The translations under genes and the position numbers were made by a program. Below are positions 1-12,548 of a DNA stretch of 32,174 bases, piece after piece. The notes under the pieces are model-generated. The model searched no databases. It was not told where the DNA came from and saw only the letters and a list, made by a program, of their open reading frames with translations. Numbering within the stretch: position 1 is the first letter of the stretch; each line of letters begins with the position of its first letter. The DNA comes from Smittium mucronatum (lineage: Eukaryota; Kickxellomycota; Harpellomycetes; Harpellales; Legeriomycetaceae), in NCBI GenBank assembly GCA_001953115.1, contig LSSL01002030.1:1-32174 (forward strand). The letters run 5' to 3'.

Positions 1-64
1 TAGTGGAGACAGCGCACAGCGTTGCACTATTCTTGGTTGGGAGTAGTGGAGATAGCGCACAGCG
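1..64 (+). repeat. Partial tandem duplication, period 43 bp, in copy A
   Basis: A 21-bp block beginning TAGTGGAGA and ending GCGCACAGCG occurs at 1-21 and again at 44-64 with a single C/T difference. Copy C has this block once. Copy A therefore carries at least a partial extra unit at its left side, and more units may lie before the window. Confidence 0.75.
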
Positions 65-566
65 ATTCGGAGGACAGCGATTCCAGAGGAGAACCATCTA
101 GAAACAGGAGGAACCGATCGTTTAGCACAGCTGAGACATAGTCTAGTGCGCAAGTCCAGCGTTAGACAGTCAGACGGATCTTAGCGTCTAACAGCTATTT
201 GTAGGAAAGCCATGTAGATCAATCCCACGTTTGGGTAGGAGCCTAATTTTATTAATCCTGTTAGAAGTAGGCACTGACTAGGAGCTCAATAGCTTCAATG
301 AACAACAGTTCATTGACAAAGAGCTTAATTCATGACTGCACGTAACCTCAGTCATCCAGCCTACTTGAAGCAATGCCAGGGGGGGTCTTTCGGTTGGTAG
401 ATTGAACCATTTTCCCGTAGGTACGCAGTCGGTAGTCCGGCAGAGGAGCTTATTGTAGTTAGGATAATAGTCTTTTCTATACGTCTTTTTCTTTTTTTCA
501 AATTTTTTTAGTATAGTTTTTAATGACGTTATCTTACAATAAAATTCCGTGATACAAAAAAAAAAA
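1..566 (+). mobile_element. Retroposon copy A (5' end off window), poly(A)-tailed
   Basis: This GC-richer block matches copy C (31772-32174) closely and, in reverse complement, the more decayed copy B (5875-6485). Shared landmarks in order are CTATTCTTGGTTGG, the GCGCACAGCGATTCGGAGGA stretch, ATTTTATTAATCCTGTTAGAAG, GGAGCTCA..AGCTTCAATGAAC, and GGGGTCTTTCGGTTG. The 3' end carries AATAAA at 538-543 followed by 11 A at 556-566, as expected of a polyadenylated, reverse-transcribed RNA. The ribozyme-bearing 5' end seen in copy C would lie before position 1. The reading frame present in copy C is interrupted here by TAG and has no ATG at the equivalent place, so this copy looks non-coding. No LTR, tRNA promoter or reverse transcriptase is visible. 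Confidence 0.75.
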
Positions 567-3500
567 TATATATATGTAGATTATTGAATATTGGCAAAAA
601 ATATGCAATAATTTATTGGAAATTACGTACTAAATTGTAGTTATTTAGATAGATATTTGGTAGTAACACTAACAATAAATTTGGAGATAGAATAAACACT
701 ACCTAAAATCCGTTTCACACGTGATAAATATGCATCTTTGCTCAATTTTTTTTTTTTTAATTTTGAATTATTTATTGTATTTTTTTTAGATTTCATACAG
801 TGAAATTGTATATGGAGATTAAAAAATATCAATAATATTGATTTTTTTTAGAAGATAAAAGCTTCGAATTTTATTTATTTTCTATCTCTCTTTTTATAAA
901 AAATCAATTATCCAAAATTTCAAGTAGATATTTTTTCCTACGACTCCAAATTTTTTTATTAAATTTCAATCCTCCATAAAACTATTTATTTTACGTTTGA
1001 AACACTTATAACGCGTATATTTGGGTCTATATTAGTCTTTTTTAAAGAAATATCTCCTCTTTCAGATATCTTTTTCCATTTATATATATATATCCAATTT
1101 TACAATTTACAAACATTTTTTGAATTAATAATTGTATTTCTGTTTCAAGATAAAATATTTGACTCTTTTATTATAGATGCAGCGATATATATTAAATATA
1201 TAATTAAAAAAATAATTTTTTTATATATATTTAAATGCGTATAAATTACAAAAAAATAAGTTTTTTTTAGGTAGTATTGCATATAGAAAGAAATTTATTT
1301 TTTTGAAAGTGTAAATTTGTTATTCAAAAAAGGTTTATATTTGAAAGTTAAAAAAATCAAAAAAATGATGGATTTAACTGGTAAAATAATGGGATTTGTG
1401 AAAAACTATATGAAAAAACGCCTTAATTTATCAAAATTTCTATTATAATGATAATAATTATTAAAAAAACCTGTTCTTATTGAAATTTCAGTTTTTTTAC
1501 ACTTTTAAGGGGTTCGGATATCATTAGTTTCCAAATTAAAACAATTTATGGTTTTAAAAAACACAATGGAAATTTTAATACCACTTTAATAGCCATTTAG
1601 GATTTTTTTAAATAAAAAAAATGTTACAAGTTATATAAAACTAATTACATAAAAATATGCATATTTATGACACTCTCATTATTAATATCTTTTGAAAAGA
1701 ATACTTTTTAGCTATTAATGACTTTTTAAAATAGTTTGAACCCCTTTATCATTTAATAAGCGCACTAATGACACGGATGGATAAAAAAGATTATGACTAT
1801 AAAATTTTAGAGTTGGTTAAAAAATTATAAACATTATTTATAAATTAAAAAATTAAAAAGATATCTACATCATAACTAGCCTTAACTCTATGCAAATAGT
1901 TTAAATGAGGTTTTAATAAAATAGAGATAAATTTGAAAACATATAATAGGCGATTTTGATATTAAAGTGGATTAGATAGATCCTGAGATTAAAATCACCA
2001 GAAAGATTCAAAAGAATTTTTTTTTTGATAAGTGAAAATTATTTTCAAATAAAAAAAAGAGATTATAGATAAAATTAAAATTTTGAAATTTTCTTAGGTT
2101 GTAAATTTTTCCGATTTCATAAATTGAATAATAAATAAATTAGGATTTTTTCACATAATAAATATGCCTACAAAATAATACCCTCGAAGAAATTATTTTT
2201 AAAAAAATATAAATATATATAAAATAAATCGAAATATTCTCATAGTTTTCTTAATTTGTATCTTAGGTATTAAACGGTAAGAGAGGAATTCAAAATTTTT
2301 TTGATTAGAGGTACCTAAATCAAAGGAGACAGGTTTAAAAAATTTATGAATTTAGAGATTTATTTTTTATTAAAAAAATATATTAGAGGGAGAGGAAATT
2401 AATATATACATATATATCTTAAAAAACAAATATAAATGTAAAAATAAACTTAAAAATAGTGGAATTAGTAGATATTAAATTTTATTTTATTTTGACACCT
2501 AAAAAAAGAATTTTCGACTAAACTTCAACTTAATGCAAAATTAAATTTATTATATGGATCCCTTGGATGTCGTAATAAAGAAAATTTTGACAATTTTTTA
2601 CATTCTAAATAATTTAATCCGAAAAATACTTTAAATTAAAAATAAGAATATTTTTTTATAAAAAAAATCCAAGATATATAGTTATTTCAGAAGCATAAAT
2701 AGATTTATAATTAGAAAAATAAATTTCCATTTTTTTCATTGAATTATAAATGGTTAAATCAGATTTTTTTAAAGATAATTGAAAGTATATAAATGATAGA
2801 AAGATAAAATATAGATAGATAATATTACTAATTAATCTTTAAATTGGTTAATAATATATATTTTCAAAATCATAATTTATGCTAACTGAAACCACAGGGT
2901 CAATTACCAAAATCAAAGTTTTATATTTAATTTTAGAAAAGGAATCAGTATTAATTATTTTTTATTTAAGTATAATTTTATTTAGATAAATTAAAAAATA
3001 ATAATCAAGCATTGAAAATTTGGGGTTTATTCAAATCAACAGATATAAAAAATTATAAATCTTATAAGAAAAAAAATAGAATTAATTTTTTTAAAAAAAC
3101 AATTATATAATTAGCTTATTCTTAATATGAAATCAAAATGATTTAGTTGGTCTTTAATCTCTTAAATTTTTTTATGAATAAATTAAAAAGCTTCGATAAA
3201 AAATATCGAGTATTATACCCATTGAATAAAATTATATCCAGTAAAAAATACATAAAAGAAGCTTTTTATAATGATAATTTTTTCAGGTATTTTTTCAAAC
3301 TGGTAGCCCAATATTTTTGAATTAATAGGATGATGAAGTATATGAATAACCATTTTATTATTAATTATATATATAAATTTAAAATTCTGAAAATTCAATC
3401 AATTTTTTGAATCCTGTGGGGTAAGTTTGTAAATGTCAAATTTCTATTTTTTTTGCTTATTCATCTCCATCAGATTTGATGTCCCTGAGGTTTTTTTTTT

Positions 3501-5865
3501 TTAAAAAAATATTATTCTATTATCAACATTTCTTCAATAGAAATTTTTTAAAATTTTTTCATTAATTAAATTGTTTTTCAATCTATCACGGAGATATTTT
3601 CTCTGTATTTTTTTATCCTTCAATCCCAATATATCAATTTTGCGTTAAGGTTCCTATTTAAAAAGTTTTTATTGAAATATTATCCTTTAGAAATGACGTA
3701 TTTTCAATTTTTTTTCCTTCAAAAATTATCGAAAAATATTACAGGTTCCTAGATTATAAAAATTTCTAAACTTTATTATCGCTATTATAATTTTTTGCAA
3801 AATTTTATTAGTGATAAAACCCTATAAAAGTGATTTAAATAAATAAAGAGGTTATAATTTTGTCTTTATTTGTATTATATTTTCAATAAATTATCCCAAT
3901 TCAAAAAATAGACATCTAAAGATGTATTTGTGGCTTACAGAGCCAAAATAATATTAATTTAGACCAAGAAATTACATTCCTGTGAACTAATGATATATCT
4001 TTGTAATCTTATAAGAAAATTTCTTGAGATTTTAACAAAAAAAAATCAAATAAAATTTAATGAAATATAATTATTTTTACTCAAACAAAATAAATATTTT
4101 TTTGCTTCAAACATCAATTTTCATCTCAATTAGACTCTAAAAAAATTATTAGTTTGAAGGTAGATGTAAACATTATTTATTTTAATATTATTTAATAATA
4201 AATATTTTCCTTTGAAAATAAGATTGAATAGTGTTATTTTTTATTTAAAGTTACCAATAAATTATTTTTTTTCAAAATAGATAAACTTTTAAAAAATTTT
4301 CAATAAGTTTAAAATTCGATATGAAAATGGAATTCAAGCAAGTTTTACTCGATTTGGTTTTATTTTACCAGATCAAAGAAATAATTTTGATGATTAAAAA
4401 GCACATAAATCCAATATTACAGAATATTTATTCCATGTTGGTAAAATTAATTGATTTGTGTAATAAAGAAAATAAATTATTTAGAATTGATATTCAAAAA
4501 CATTTAAAGCATCTGATATTTATCTTTAATATAAGCTAGATTTTTTTTTAAAAATTTAATTATAAAAGCTCTTTTTTTTTAATTTTTAATATTATCATTG
4601 AATATATAATGCCCATTTATAACTGTTTCTAATTTTTCACATATTTGAACCCAAGGATTTTATTCTTATTATAAACCAAAGAGATTCTTGAATTTAAATT
4701 ATCTGGCGAGTTTTTCTCTTTCAATATACTTTAATGAAGTTTAAAAGAGTTTGAAAAGAGTTATTGTAGCCTTTTAGAATTCAAATTGAAAAAATGTATA
4801 TAATTAACCACTGGTGCTTGTATAAGGAGGTTTTAAAATATTAAGATTTTTATCTTATTATATTAAAAGGAAAAAGTGATAGAAAAGTGTCTATTATGGA
4901 GTATCAGATTAAGAATCATTAAAATACGGTAAATTCAAATTCAAATATGTTTTATTTTTATTGATTAAAATGAACTAAATTTTTTTTCAAAAAACTATGA
5001 GACTTTTAGTAAATTAGAACAAAGATGATTCCTCATTTTTTCAAAAAATATAGAAAAATGGATAAATATTATTAATCTTTTCCTAATAATTCTTCTCTTT
5101 TATAAAAAAGAAATTAAAATTATTTTATTTTATTCTTTTCTTCCTTGTGGAATTTTAAATTGTGTAGAAATTAATTCATGATTTACGATATTTTTTTAAA
5201 AAAATTTACACATTAGTAAAATAATGATTTTAAATAGCCAGAGTTGAATAAATGATCGAAATTAATTTTTCATTTTGTTAAAAGAAAAAATAACATGGTA
5301 TAAAAAAAATTCAAAAGTGCATATAAGTCAATTTTTTACACATTTTCTATTAAAAATGATATTTTAATTTAAATCTGATGGAAAATTTATTTAAAAAATT
5401 TACTTGGTTTTGGAAATGTAACTATAGTAAATTTATTACAACTTTAAGAATGCTATTTCATTAAAGATTAAAATGATTTTTTTTATAAATATATTATTAT
5501 ACATTTTAAAATCATTTTTAGAAAAATAAATTGGTATTTTGAACTTTTTATAATAATTTCATTTTAAAAATATTGAAAATGTTTCAAATTTTGTTCTGAT
5601 AGTAATTAAATTTATCAATTTTACAAATTAAAAAATGTATTAAATATACAATTTTTTTAAATTATGGACAATTTTATGTATTAAAATTTAAAATATATAT
5701 ATAATAGAATTATTATCGAAAAATAAATATCTATGTCTCATTAAATATTTTAATAAAATTATTCAGTGTTTTTTCCATTTAAAATTTATATCAATAGATG
5801 GAATAGCTGATTATTATATGTTACAACAAATAATTTATCCTTTATTGAAAAAGAATAGATAATAA
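567..5865. other. AT-rich gene desert, no gene seen
   Basis: This stretch is dominated by A and T runs with only very short chance reading frames. The longest open frame (4321-4539, plus) has no recognisable domain, splice context or codon pattern. I see no RNA gene, tandem array or coding remnant that I can support. Confidence 0.6.
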
Positions 5866-5874
5866 GAAAATATC
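5866..5874. repeat. Target-site duplication of copy B, left
   Basis: GAAAATATC lies one base outside the poly(T) run (5876-5884) that is the reverse complement of the copy B poly(A) tail. The identical 9-mer recurs at 6486-6494 just beyond the other end of the copy. Confidence 0.6.
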
Positions 5875-6485
5875 CTTTTTTTTTATCAATGAATTTTATT
5901 ACATTTCAAGATAAAGCCATCGAAATAATTCTAAAAAAATAAGAAAAAAGGAAAAGATGGTGTGGGAAAAAATATTTTATCAATTAAAATAAGCGCCTAT
6001 GTCTGACTAATGGCTGTGTAACTACGGGAAAAAGGTGCAATATAGCAACCGAAAGACCCCCTACTGGCATTGCTTCAATTTTGTGTATTACTGAAGTCAG
6101 ATGCAGTCAAAAATTAAGCTCTTTTTAAATAAGAAATAGTTCATCGAAGCTGTTGATATCCTATTCATTATCTAATTTTAAAAGGATTAATAAAGTTGGA
6201 TTCCTACCTAAACTTGGGTTTGATCGACATGGTTTTCCCAAAAATAGCTATTAGAAACTGAGAACGGATTGGCTGTCGGAAGCTGGTGTTGTATACTAGA
6301 AAATGTATTAGAATGTGCTAAACAATAGCTTCGTCACATTTCTAGATGACTCTCTTATTTAGTCTCTGTTTTAACTACTCCCAACCAAGAAAAGACAAAG
6401 CTGAATTATTTTTAGAGTATTATACTTCGAAAAATTCAATATTAGGCCCCAAAACCATGTCAAGTTATATCAATATTGGGGGATG
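5875..6485 (-). mobile_element. Retroposon copy B, full-length but decayed, minus orientation
   Basis: Read on the minus strand, this copy runs from a diverged HDV-like 5' region (P1 strand starting at 6482) through the landmarks shared with A and C to a poly(A) tail. AATAAA is at 5900-5895 and nine A at 5884-5876. It is flanked by a 9-bp direct repeat, so it appears to be one complete insertion of about 0.6 kb, which sets the size of the family. Compared with A and C it has many substitutions toward A/T, several at former CpG sites. In the 5' region the CCCC/GGGG core of P1 and the TTCG loop of P4 remain, but P2 and most of P4 are broken and the expected catalytic C is T, so it should be inactive. 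Confidence 0.75.
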
Positions 6486-6494
6486 GAAAATATC
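6486..6494. repeat. Target-site duplication of copy B, right
   Basis: GAAAATATC matches 5866-5874 exactly and lies immediately past the 5' terminus of copy B, as expected for insertion by target-primed reverse transcription. Confidence 0.6.
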
Positions 6495-9400
6495 AATTAC
6501 TTATTTTTTTTACATTAAAAAATGTATCATATATATATGAAGAATGCTTTTTTTTTATTATCACAGAAAAAAATATTTTCATTAATCTATAAATATATAA
6601 AAATTTTACTTAAAAGACGCTAGTTTTCTGTTTTAAATATTTTTCATTTGTATTTTTATAGATAATTGGTAGAAAAATCATTATAATAATACTTTTATTG
6701 GATCAAAACACCCCATAATCTGATTATATAAATTTTTTTTATTAGATTATTATTTTCTGTTCAATATTATAGCCAATTTAAGCATACTAATAGGAAAAAT
6801 AATTTTATTTTCAATTTAAATTATAAAAAATAGTTTTTAATATTCCTATTGGACTTATTATTTAAATTTTTTAATATATAGGTTTAACCGATAAAATTAT
6901 AAACTGGATTAAATCTAAGATTTAATAGTCCACATTGCTATTATTTGTATAAAGCGAGTAGTTTTGATCTTGAAAAAAGCTAAAAGTTTATCAATTATCA
7001 TTCTTAAATTCCAATATATATTTTATTTTGAGGTGGTTATCAAAATTTATAAAAAGTTTATTTAAAAAATATTAATTTTCGTTAATATTAATAAAAATTT
7101 AAAGTAGGTAAGTCATCATAGCTTCTGAATATAATTAAATATGACTATATATGTTTTTTAATTTTATTAATATGAACCTTTTAATAAATGTTAATTTAAA
7201 AAATAAAGAATTTTTTTTAAATAAAACCGCATAAAAGTAGAATAAATCAATAATCTTTATATTATAAATAATATAAAACTAAGTGAAACTAAAAATATTC
7301 TAAAAATATTGGATATTTAATATTATTTACAAAGATATTTAATAAGTTGTAATTAAAAGCTATTTATAAATTTTTCTTTTTGATTTTGCTAAATTTAGTT
7401 AAACCAAAATGAAAGTTCTAATTAAACCAAAATATTAAGTATATATAATTTTTAAGCAATATTTTAATATTATTCCAAGAAAATCCCATAAATATTAAAT
7501 TTCAGAATTTTTTTTTAAAATATTTTTCTTTTATTGAATAAAAGTTGGGATTAATCCACAAGTGAATATAAACTAATCTAAATTTAGTCGAAATTAATTT
7601 CAAATGTAGTATATAGAAAGAATTATAAAAAGAAAAGGTACTGATAATATCTACTACACCGAAAAAATTTCTGTAAAATTATTTCAAAATGGAGGTTTAT
7701 CGTTCCTTGCAAACTGAATTTAAAAATAAATTTTTATAAAAATTTTTGCCATAATATTTCAAAATTTTTTGTTTAAATAAAAGTATGTTTTTTCCTCCAA
7801 GTTTATAATTTTAAAAAAAGATTATTCAATAGCGAAAATTTAAAAAAAAAGAATTTAATTAATGTATAATTTCCAAAAAAATTGGTACTTATTGAAAATT
7901 TTAGCTTCTAGTGTCTGAATATCTGAACTTACACTTTTGATAAATTTTTTATTGGTTGTATCAAAAAAATTGAGACTATTAAAAATCGAACTAAATAAAT
8001 TAAATCAATTTTATCAGTTTATAATTATCATTGTCCATTTTCACGTTTGAAATAAAATGCAGATTTTAAAAAGATATAATAATGAAAATTTTATAAATGT
8101 ATATATTTTTAGAAAAAAAAATAAAAAAGCTGGTAAAAGGTTAGAAATATTGACTCTGTACAGTAAAATAACTATGGAACTGTTAGAAATAAATAAATAA
8201 TAGTTTAAATAGATTTGATATGCTAAATTTTGGCTTAAAAAAAGTTTGATACCTGCTATAATAACTTTAATTCTTATTTTAATTTTTAAAATTAAATCGA
8301 AGATATTCAAGAAAAGATTTTATTTATTAGTAAATAAAATTATGAAATTAAGAAGTTTTTTAAATTAATATCTGAAAAAAGAATCAGTAGTTGATGGTAC
8401 TGACTCTGTAATATTATTTTATTGAAAAACAAAAAAAAGACGCGTAAACTTAATAGTTTTTTAATATATATATATATATTTACTCAGAATTTAGTGTTAT
8501 TTAATAACATGCTATAAATGATGTATTAAAAAAAATAAGAAAATCTTGCCCTGATTTCAATTAATGCGAGTTTTTTTAGTTTTTAAATTATTTCAGTATA
8601 AAAAAAACATAGTTTTTTTTGTAAAATAAGATGTGCGCATTAATTATTACGTAGAAATTTTACCCCATTATAAATAAATTATTAATTTAATTCATGTTGA
8701 AATATAGTAATGAATTTAAAAAGATTAAATTTTCAGATTTTTTAGCCAAAAAAAGATTTTTTTTTTTTTTAAAAAAATAATCTTTTTATTAGTATTTTTT
8801 ATGTTTAACATATAGTAAATCAATTCGTCTACTTTTTATTTTACTTTAAAAAAATTTATTTTTGTAAATAATTCATAAATAATGACTTTTATTGTATTAT
8901 TTTACAAGGTATAATGATTTTTCTTTTTTGAAAAATGTGGTTATATGGAACCACGTTATAAAAAGATTAAAAATATAAAGGGTTAATATCGAAATTGTTT
9001 TATAATAAAGTTTTTTTTTAAGATAATTATAATAAATCGGTTTAAATGAGGCAGTATTTAAAAATAGAGTTTTAATATTGGAATAAATTTTTTTAAATAA
9101 ATATTTATATTAATTTTGAAGAATCTTGATTTCATTTTCATTTTCTATTATTTTTTTTCCGAGACAAATTCATTCAAAAATCAAAACAGATACAGATATT
9201 TAAATCTAAAAAATTTGAATTCGAACGGAATATCAACTTTTTAAATTTTTTCCCCCATATTAATTGATTTTATTAGTAAAAATTTTAAAAAATAAATATT
9301 TGATTTTATTTTTCATATTAATTTTTAAAATATTTTAAATTTTTTTGAATGGATCAGTTTTTAAAAGCATGATTTTATACACAATATATATCCCTCGATA

Positions 9401-11677
9401 ATACCAAAAAAATCTTGCTTCGATATAAAAGGCATTTGATTTTTATGATTTTAAGACAATATATAGTTATAAATTTTTTACCAGAAATCCAAATTTTAGA
9501 TCTTGTTTTTTAAAAAAACAAAATTCGATTTTAAACAATTAATTTTTTCAGTATTATTTACTGTTTAATAAAAATAAAACAAAGCATCAAATATCAAAGA
9601 AAATAATTGAAATATGATAATTTTTTTTAGATGTTATAAAAATATTTAAAAATTATAAAAAAAAACAATAAATTCAGAGTAAAATAAAATGGAAGGCGAG
9701 TCTGGAAAGTATCTAAAGATTCAATTAGCGAAAAATTGGTTATGTTATTGAAAAAATAGTGATAAATACCATACTTTATAGACATTCACGTCTTACTAAA
9801 ATTATTGTGTAAATATGCAAAAAAAGAGAATTTCAAGTACAGAAATTAGCTGTAATTAAAGATAAACAAAAAAAACTCGACTTTTTTTTCAATTAATTAA
9901 CTAAGTTTATTCTAAAACTGTATTTATTGAGATATTGATATAGAGGTGCGTAAAGATTTTATGAATATTGAGAAAAAATTTATGAGTCCAACACAAAAAA
10001 ATATTAGATTTTCCGGAACTGTAGATCCGTAGTCAAATTTATTATTTTGATAAATTTATTAGTATTTTTTTAGGTAATTTTTCCATTTTTGAAAAAATTG
10101 AAGAAATTGTACTCGTTTTTTCATCTTTTTAAATTATTTAAATTGATTTTATTATTGATTTTTTTTAAATTCAAATTAAATATTTTAATTAGAAAAAATT
10201 AGATGATTTTAAAAATTTCATCATAGATCGAGATATAATCTCACAAACTCTCACAAATCCTCATAATTAACATTTATATGAAATAAGAATGTTTAAGAGA
10301 TTTAAATTACTGTTTAATTTGATAAAATTATGCAGTTTATTCTCAATTTGAAGTATTATCAATCAAATAAATTAATGATTACTATACCCTTTTTCTTATT
10401 AATTAGATTCAGTATAAATATATAAGACCAAACTATCTAAAATTCAAACAATTAAAATTTTGAGGGCCATATTTATACATGTGAAAGTAGTAACCTCTGA
10501 TTATAATTTCAAAATTATAATTATTGGGGTTTTTTATATAATATTTCCAATCTGTTTACTATTTAGCACAATTATAAAGGGTTTTACACATTATAGATCT
10601 TGCAATAAATTTATTTTAATTTACTAAAAAGAAAATTACATAGTAAAAGTATATATATATGTAGAATCTAAGAATTATAGATAGAATTTGATAATCGAGT
10701 AAAAAAATTCCTGAATTTAGACCTATTAATGATTTGGAAAAATATTATAAAATATCCGAAAGATGAATTTTTTTGTAAATTATATATGTAAATTTAAACT
10801 TAAATTTTGGAGAGTTGGAGATATCAAATAAGCGCACCTTTTTTTAGAAAAATTCCAGAAATTGTTACTAATCAATACAAGGAATATACTTTGAAAGAAA
10901 TCCGAGGTAAATTAGCTCCATTTTCTGCATAATACCCAGTCTTGTATAAATTTAAAGCATCCAAATTCAATAGATCTAACTATTTATATTTTTTTTGGAT
11001 CGAAAATATATTTTACTATAACTTTATCGATCAGAAATTTATTTAAATTTGAAGGATGTTTATGCCAAAGCAGTTATAGAAATTTCAAATAATAATTTAG
11101 CATAAGTAATCAGACAATATTCTACGATTATTTATGTGAACTCGATTAAAAAATGAAAGTCAGAATTAGCTTATACTTTTCATTTTTTTACCATGTAATT
11201 TAGATAGCAAGCTGAATTTTAGAAAAAAATTTATAGCTGATATTTAATCGAATGGTAAGTAATTTTTCATAATAAATAAATTTTAAGGATAAAAAACTTT
11301 TTTTATAAAGAATTTTTAATTCCTGTTCTTATAATAATTTTTTGGGGGAAAATTGGTAAACATTAAGACTAAGATATTATCATTATGGAGATATTTTTAT
11401 TAGAACTGCATCATATATTTTCAATTTAAGAATATTTTGTGTGGGGTTTTTCATCTTTAAAACACAATTAAATATATTATATTTTTTAGTGTTATCACCA
11501 AAAAATAATTTTGAATTTCCACAACTTTTCAAATTTTTATTTGATTTAAATTTTTTTTATTGTTTATAAAATTGAAGTTATTATCCTTTATTTTCATGAT
11601 AAAAATAAATCTAAATAATGAATTGAATTGTTAGATTGAAGCACATCTAACCAACGGATCTCTATAAGAAAATTAAA
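6495..11677. other. AT-rich gene desert, no gene seen
   Basis: The composition is as at 567-5865. The only longer open frame (8041-8310, minus) translates to a Leu/Ile/Phe-rich chance peptide. There is a TA microsatellite at about 8464-8480. No repeat copy, RNA gene or gene relic is recognised. Confidence 0.6.
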
Positions 11678-11705
11678 AAAATAGAAAATAGAAAATAGAA
11701 AATAG
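11678..11705. repeat. Microsatellite (AAAATAG)x4
   Basis: Four perfect 7-bp units lie 15 bases beyond the stop codon of the secreted-protein gene, within its likely 3' untranslated or terminator region. Confidence 0.9.
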
Positions 11706-11720
11706 AAACAGTCTCTAAAA

Positions 11721-12548
11721 TTATGAAGCTGTTACAGTTCGAGTGGTTGTAAATGTCGAAAAAGATATAAAACTTTCGATAAGTGTGACAGAAGTTAAAT
11801 TAACGGTTCTTGGTGCTAGTGTAGTAGTAGTAGTGACTGTATCAGTCTCAGTTGTAGTATCAGGGGTTTCAACAGTTGTTACTGTATTTGTAACAGGGTC
11901 TTGGGTAAATGTAGAGACAGTTGTTGTGGTAACTGTTTGAGGATCTGCAGTAGATATTTGAGTGGTAGTTGCAGTTGTAGTAGTAGTGGCAGTGATAGGG
12001 TCAGGAGTTTCTGTCTCTGTAAGCGTGCTAGTTGATGGATCAGGGGTAAAGGTAGAGATTGAGGTTGTGGTTGTGGTAATTGGATCTGCTTCAATCGTCT
12101 CAGTAGTGGTTGCTGTTACGAAATCGGTCACAGGATCTTTGGTAGATGTTACGGTTACTACTGATAATGTGATGGTATCTATAACAATAGATGTTACCAA
12201 AATAGGAACAGCCGTAGTTGTTTGTGTGACAGTTTCAGCAGGTTGGGTTTCAGTGAAACTTACTGTGACCGTTTCTTGTTCCAACGTAACTGTTGTTGTG
12301 ACGGTATCAGCCGCGCTTGATGTTGATGCATCATCAAAAAGAGTAACCCCTCCTATGTTGTTAATAGATACCGCAGAAGAAGCTCTAAATTGGTCGGGTA
12401 CAAAAAATGGATCAACTGGTCGTGGAGGTGGAGGTGGCATCCAATTTTGCCTTTTCGCCAATTTTTTTTTTTCAACTGAATCAGAGAGAGAAGATGCTGT
12501 AAACAGTAGAGATGTGATTCCTAATAAAATAAGAGTTCTTTTGCACAT
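11721..12548 (-). CDS. Secreted Thr/Ser-rich mucin-like surface protein
   Basis: This is a single-exon 275-residue frame with an ATG start. Residues 1-22 form a classical signal peptide (basic MCKR, then a hydrophobic core ILLGITSLLF). A Lys/Arg cluster ending AKR at about 31-33 resembles a Kex2-type propeptide site. PPPPPRP follows at about 38-44, then a short Asn/Gly-containing region. From about residue 78 to the end it is almost wholly Thr/Ser/Val with spaced D-P-x-T units (DPVT, DPIT, DPST, DPQT), a pattern typical of heavily O-glycosylated fungal wall or adhesion proteins. I see no transmembrane segment, GPI signal or catalytic domain. Base composition is much less AT-rich than the surrounding desert. 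It is the only supported gene between 0.6 and 21 kb. The function is inferred from composition; no family was recognised. Confidence 0.85.
   Translation of the reverse strand: MCKRTLILLGITSLLFTASSLSDSVEKKKLAKRQNWMPPPPPRPVDPFFVPDQFRASSAVSINNIGGVTLFDDASTSSAADTVTTTVTLEQETVTVSFTETQPAETVTQTTTAVPILVTSIVIDTITLSVVTVTSTKDPVTDFVTATTTETIEADPITTTTTSISTFTPDPSTSTLTETETPDPITATTTTTATTTQISTADPQTVTTTTVSTFTQDPVTNTVTTVETPDTTTETDTVTTTTTLAPRTVNLTSVTLIESFISFSTFTTTRTVTAS

Noticed and set aside
6346..6540. 64-codon plus-strand open frame
   Set aside because: It lies across copy B on the wrong strand of the element and shows no conserved protein.
8041..8310. 89-codon minus-strand open frame
   Set aside because: It is Ile/Leu/Phe/Lys-rich chance translation of AT-rich DNA, with no domain or splice context.
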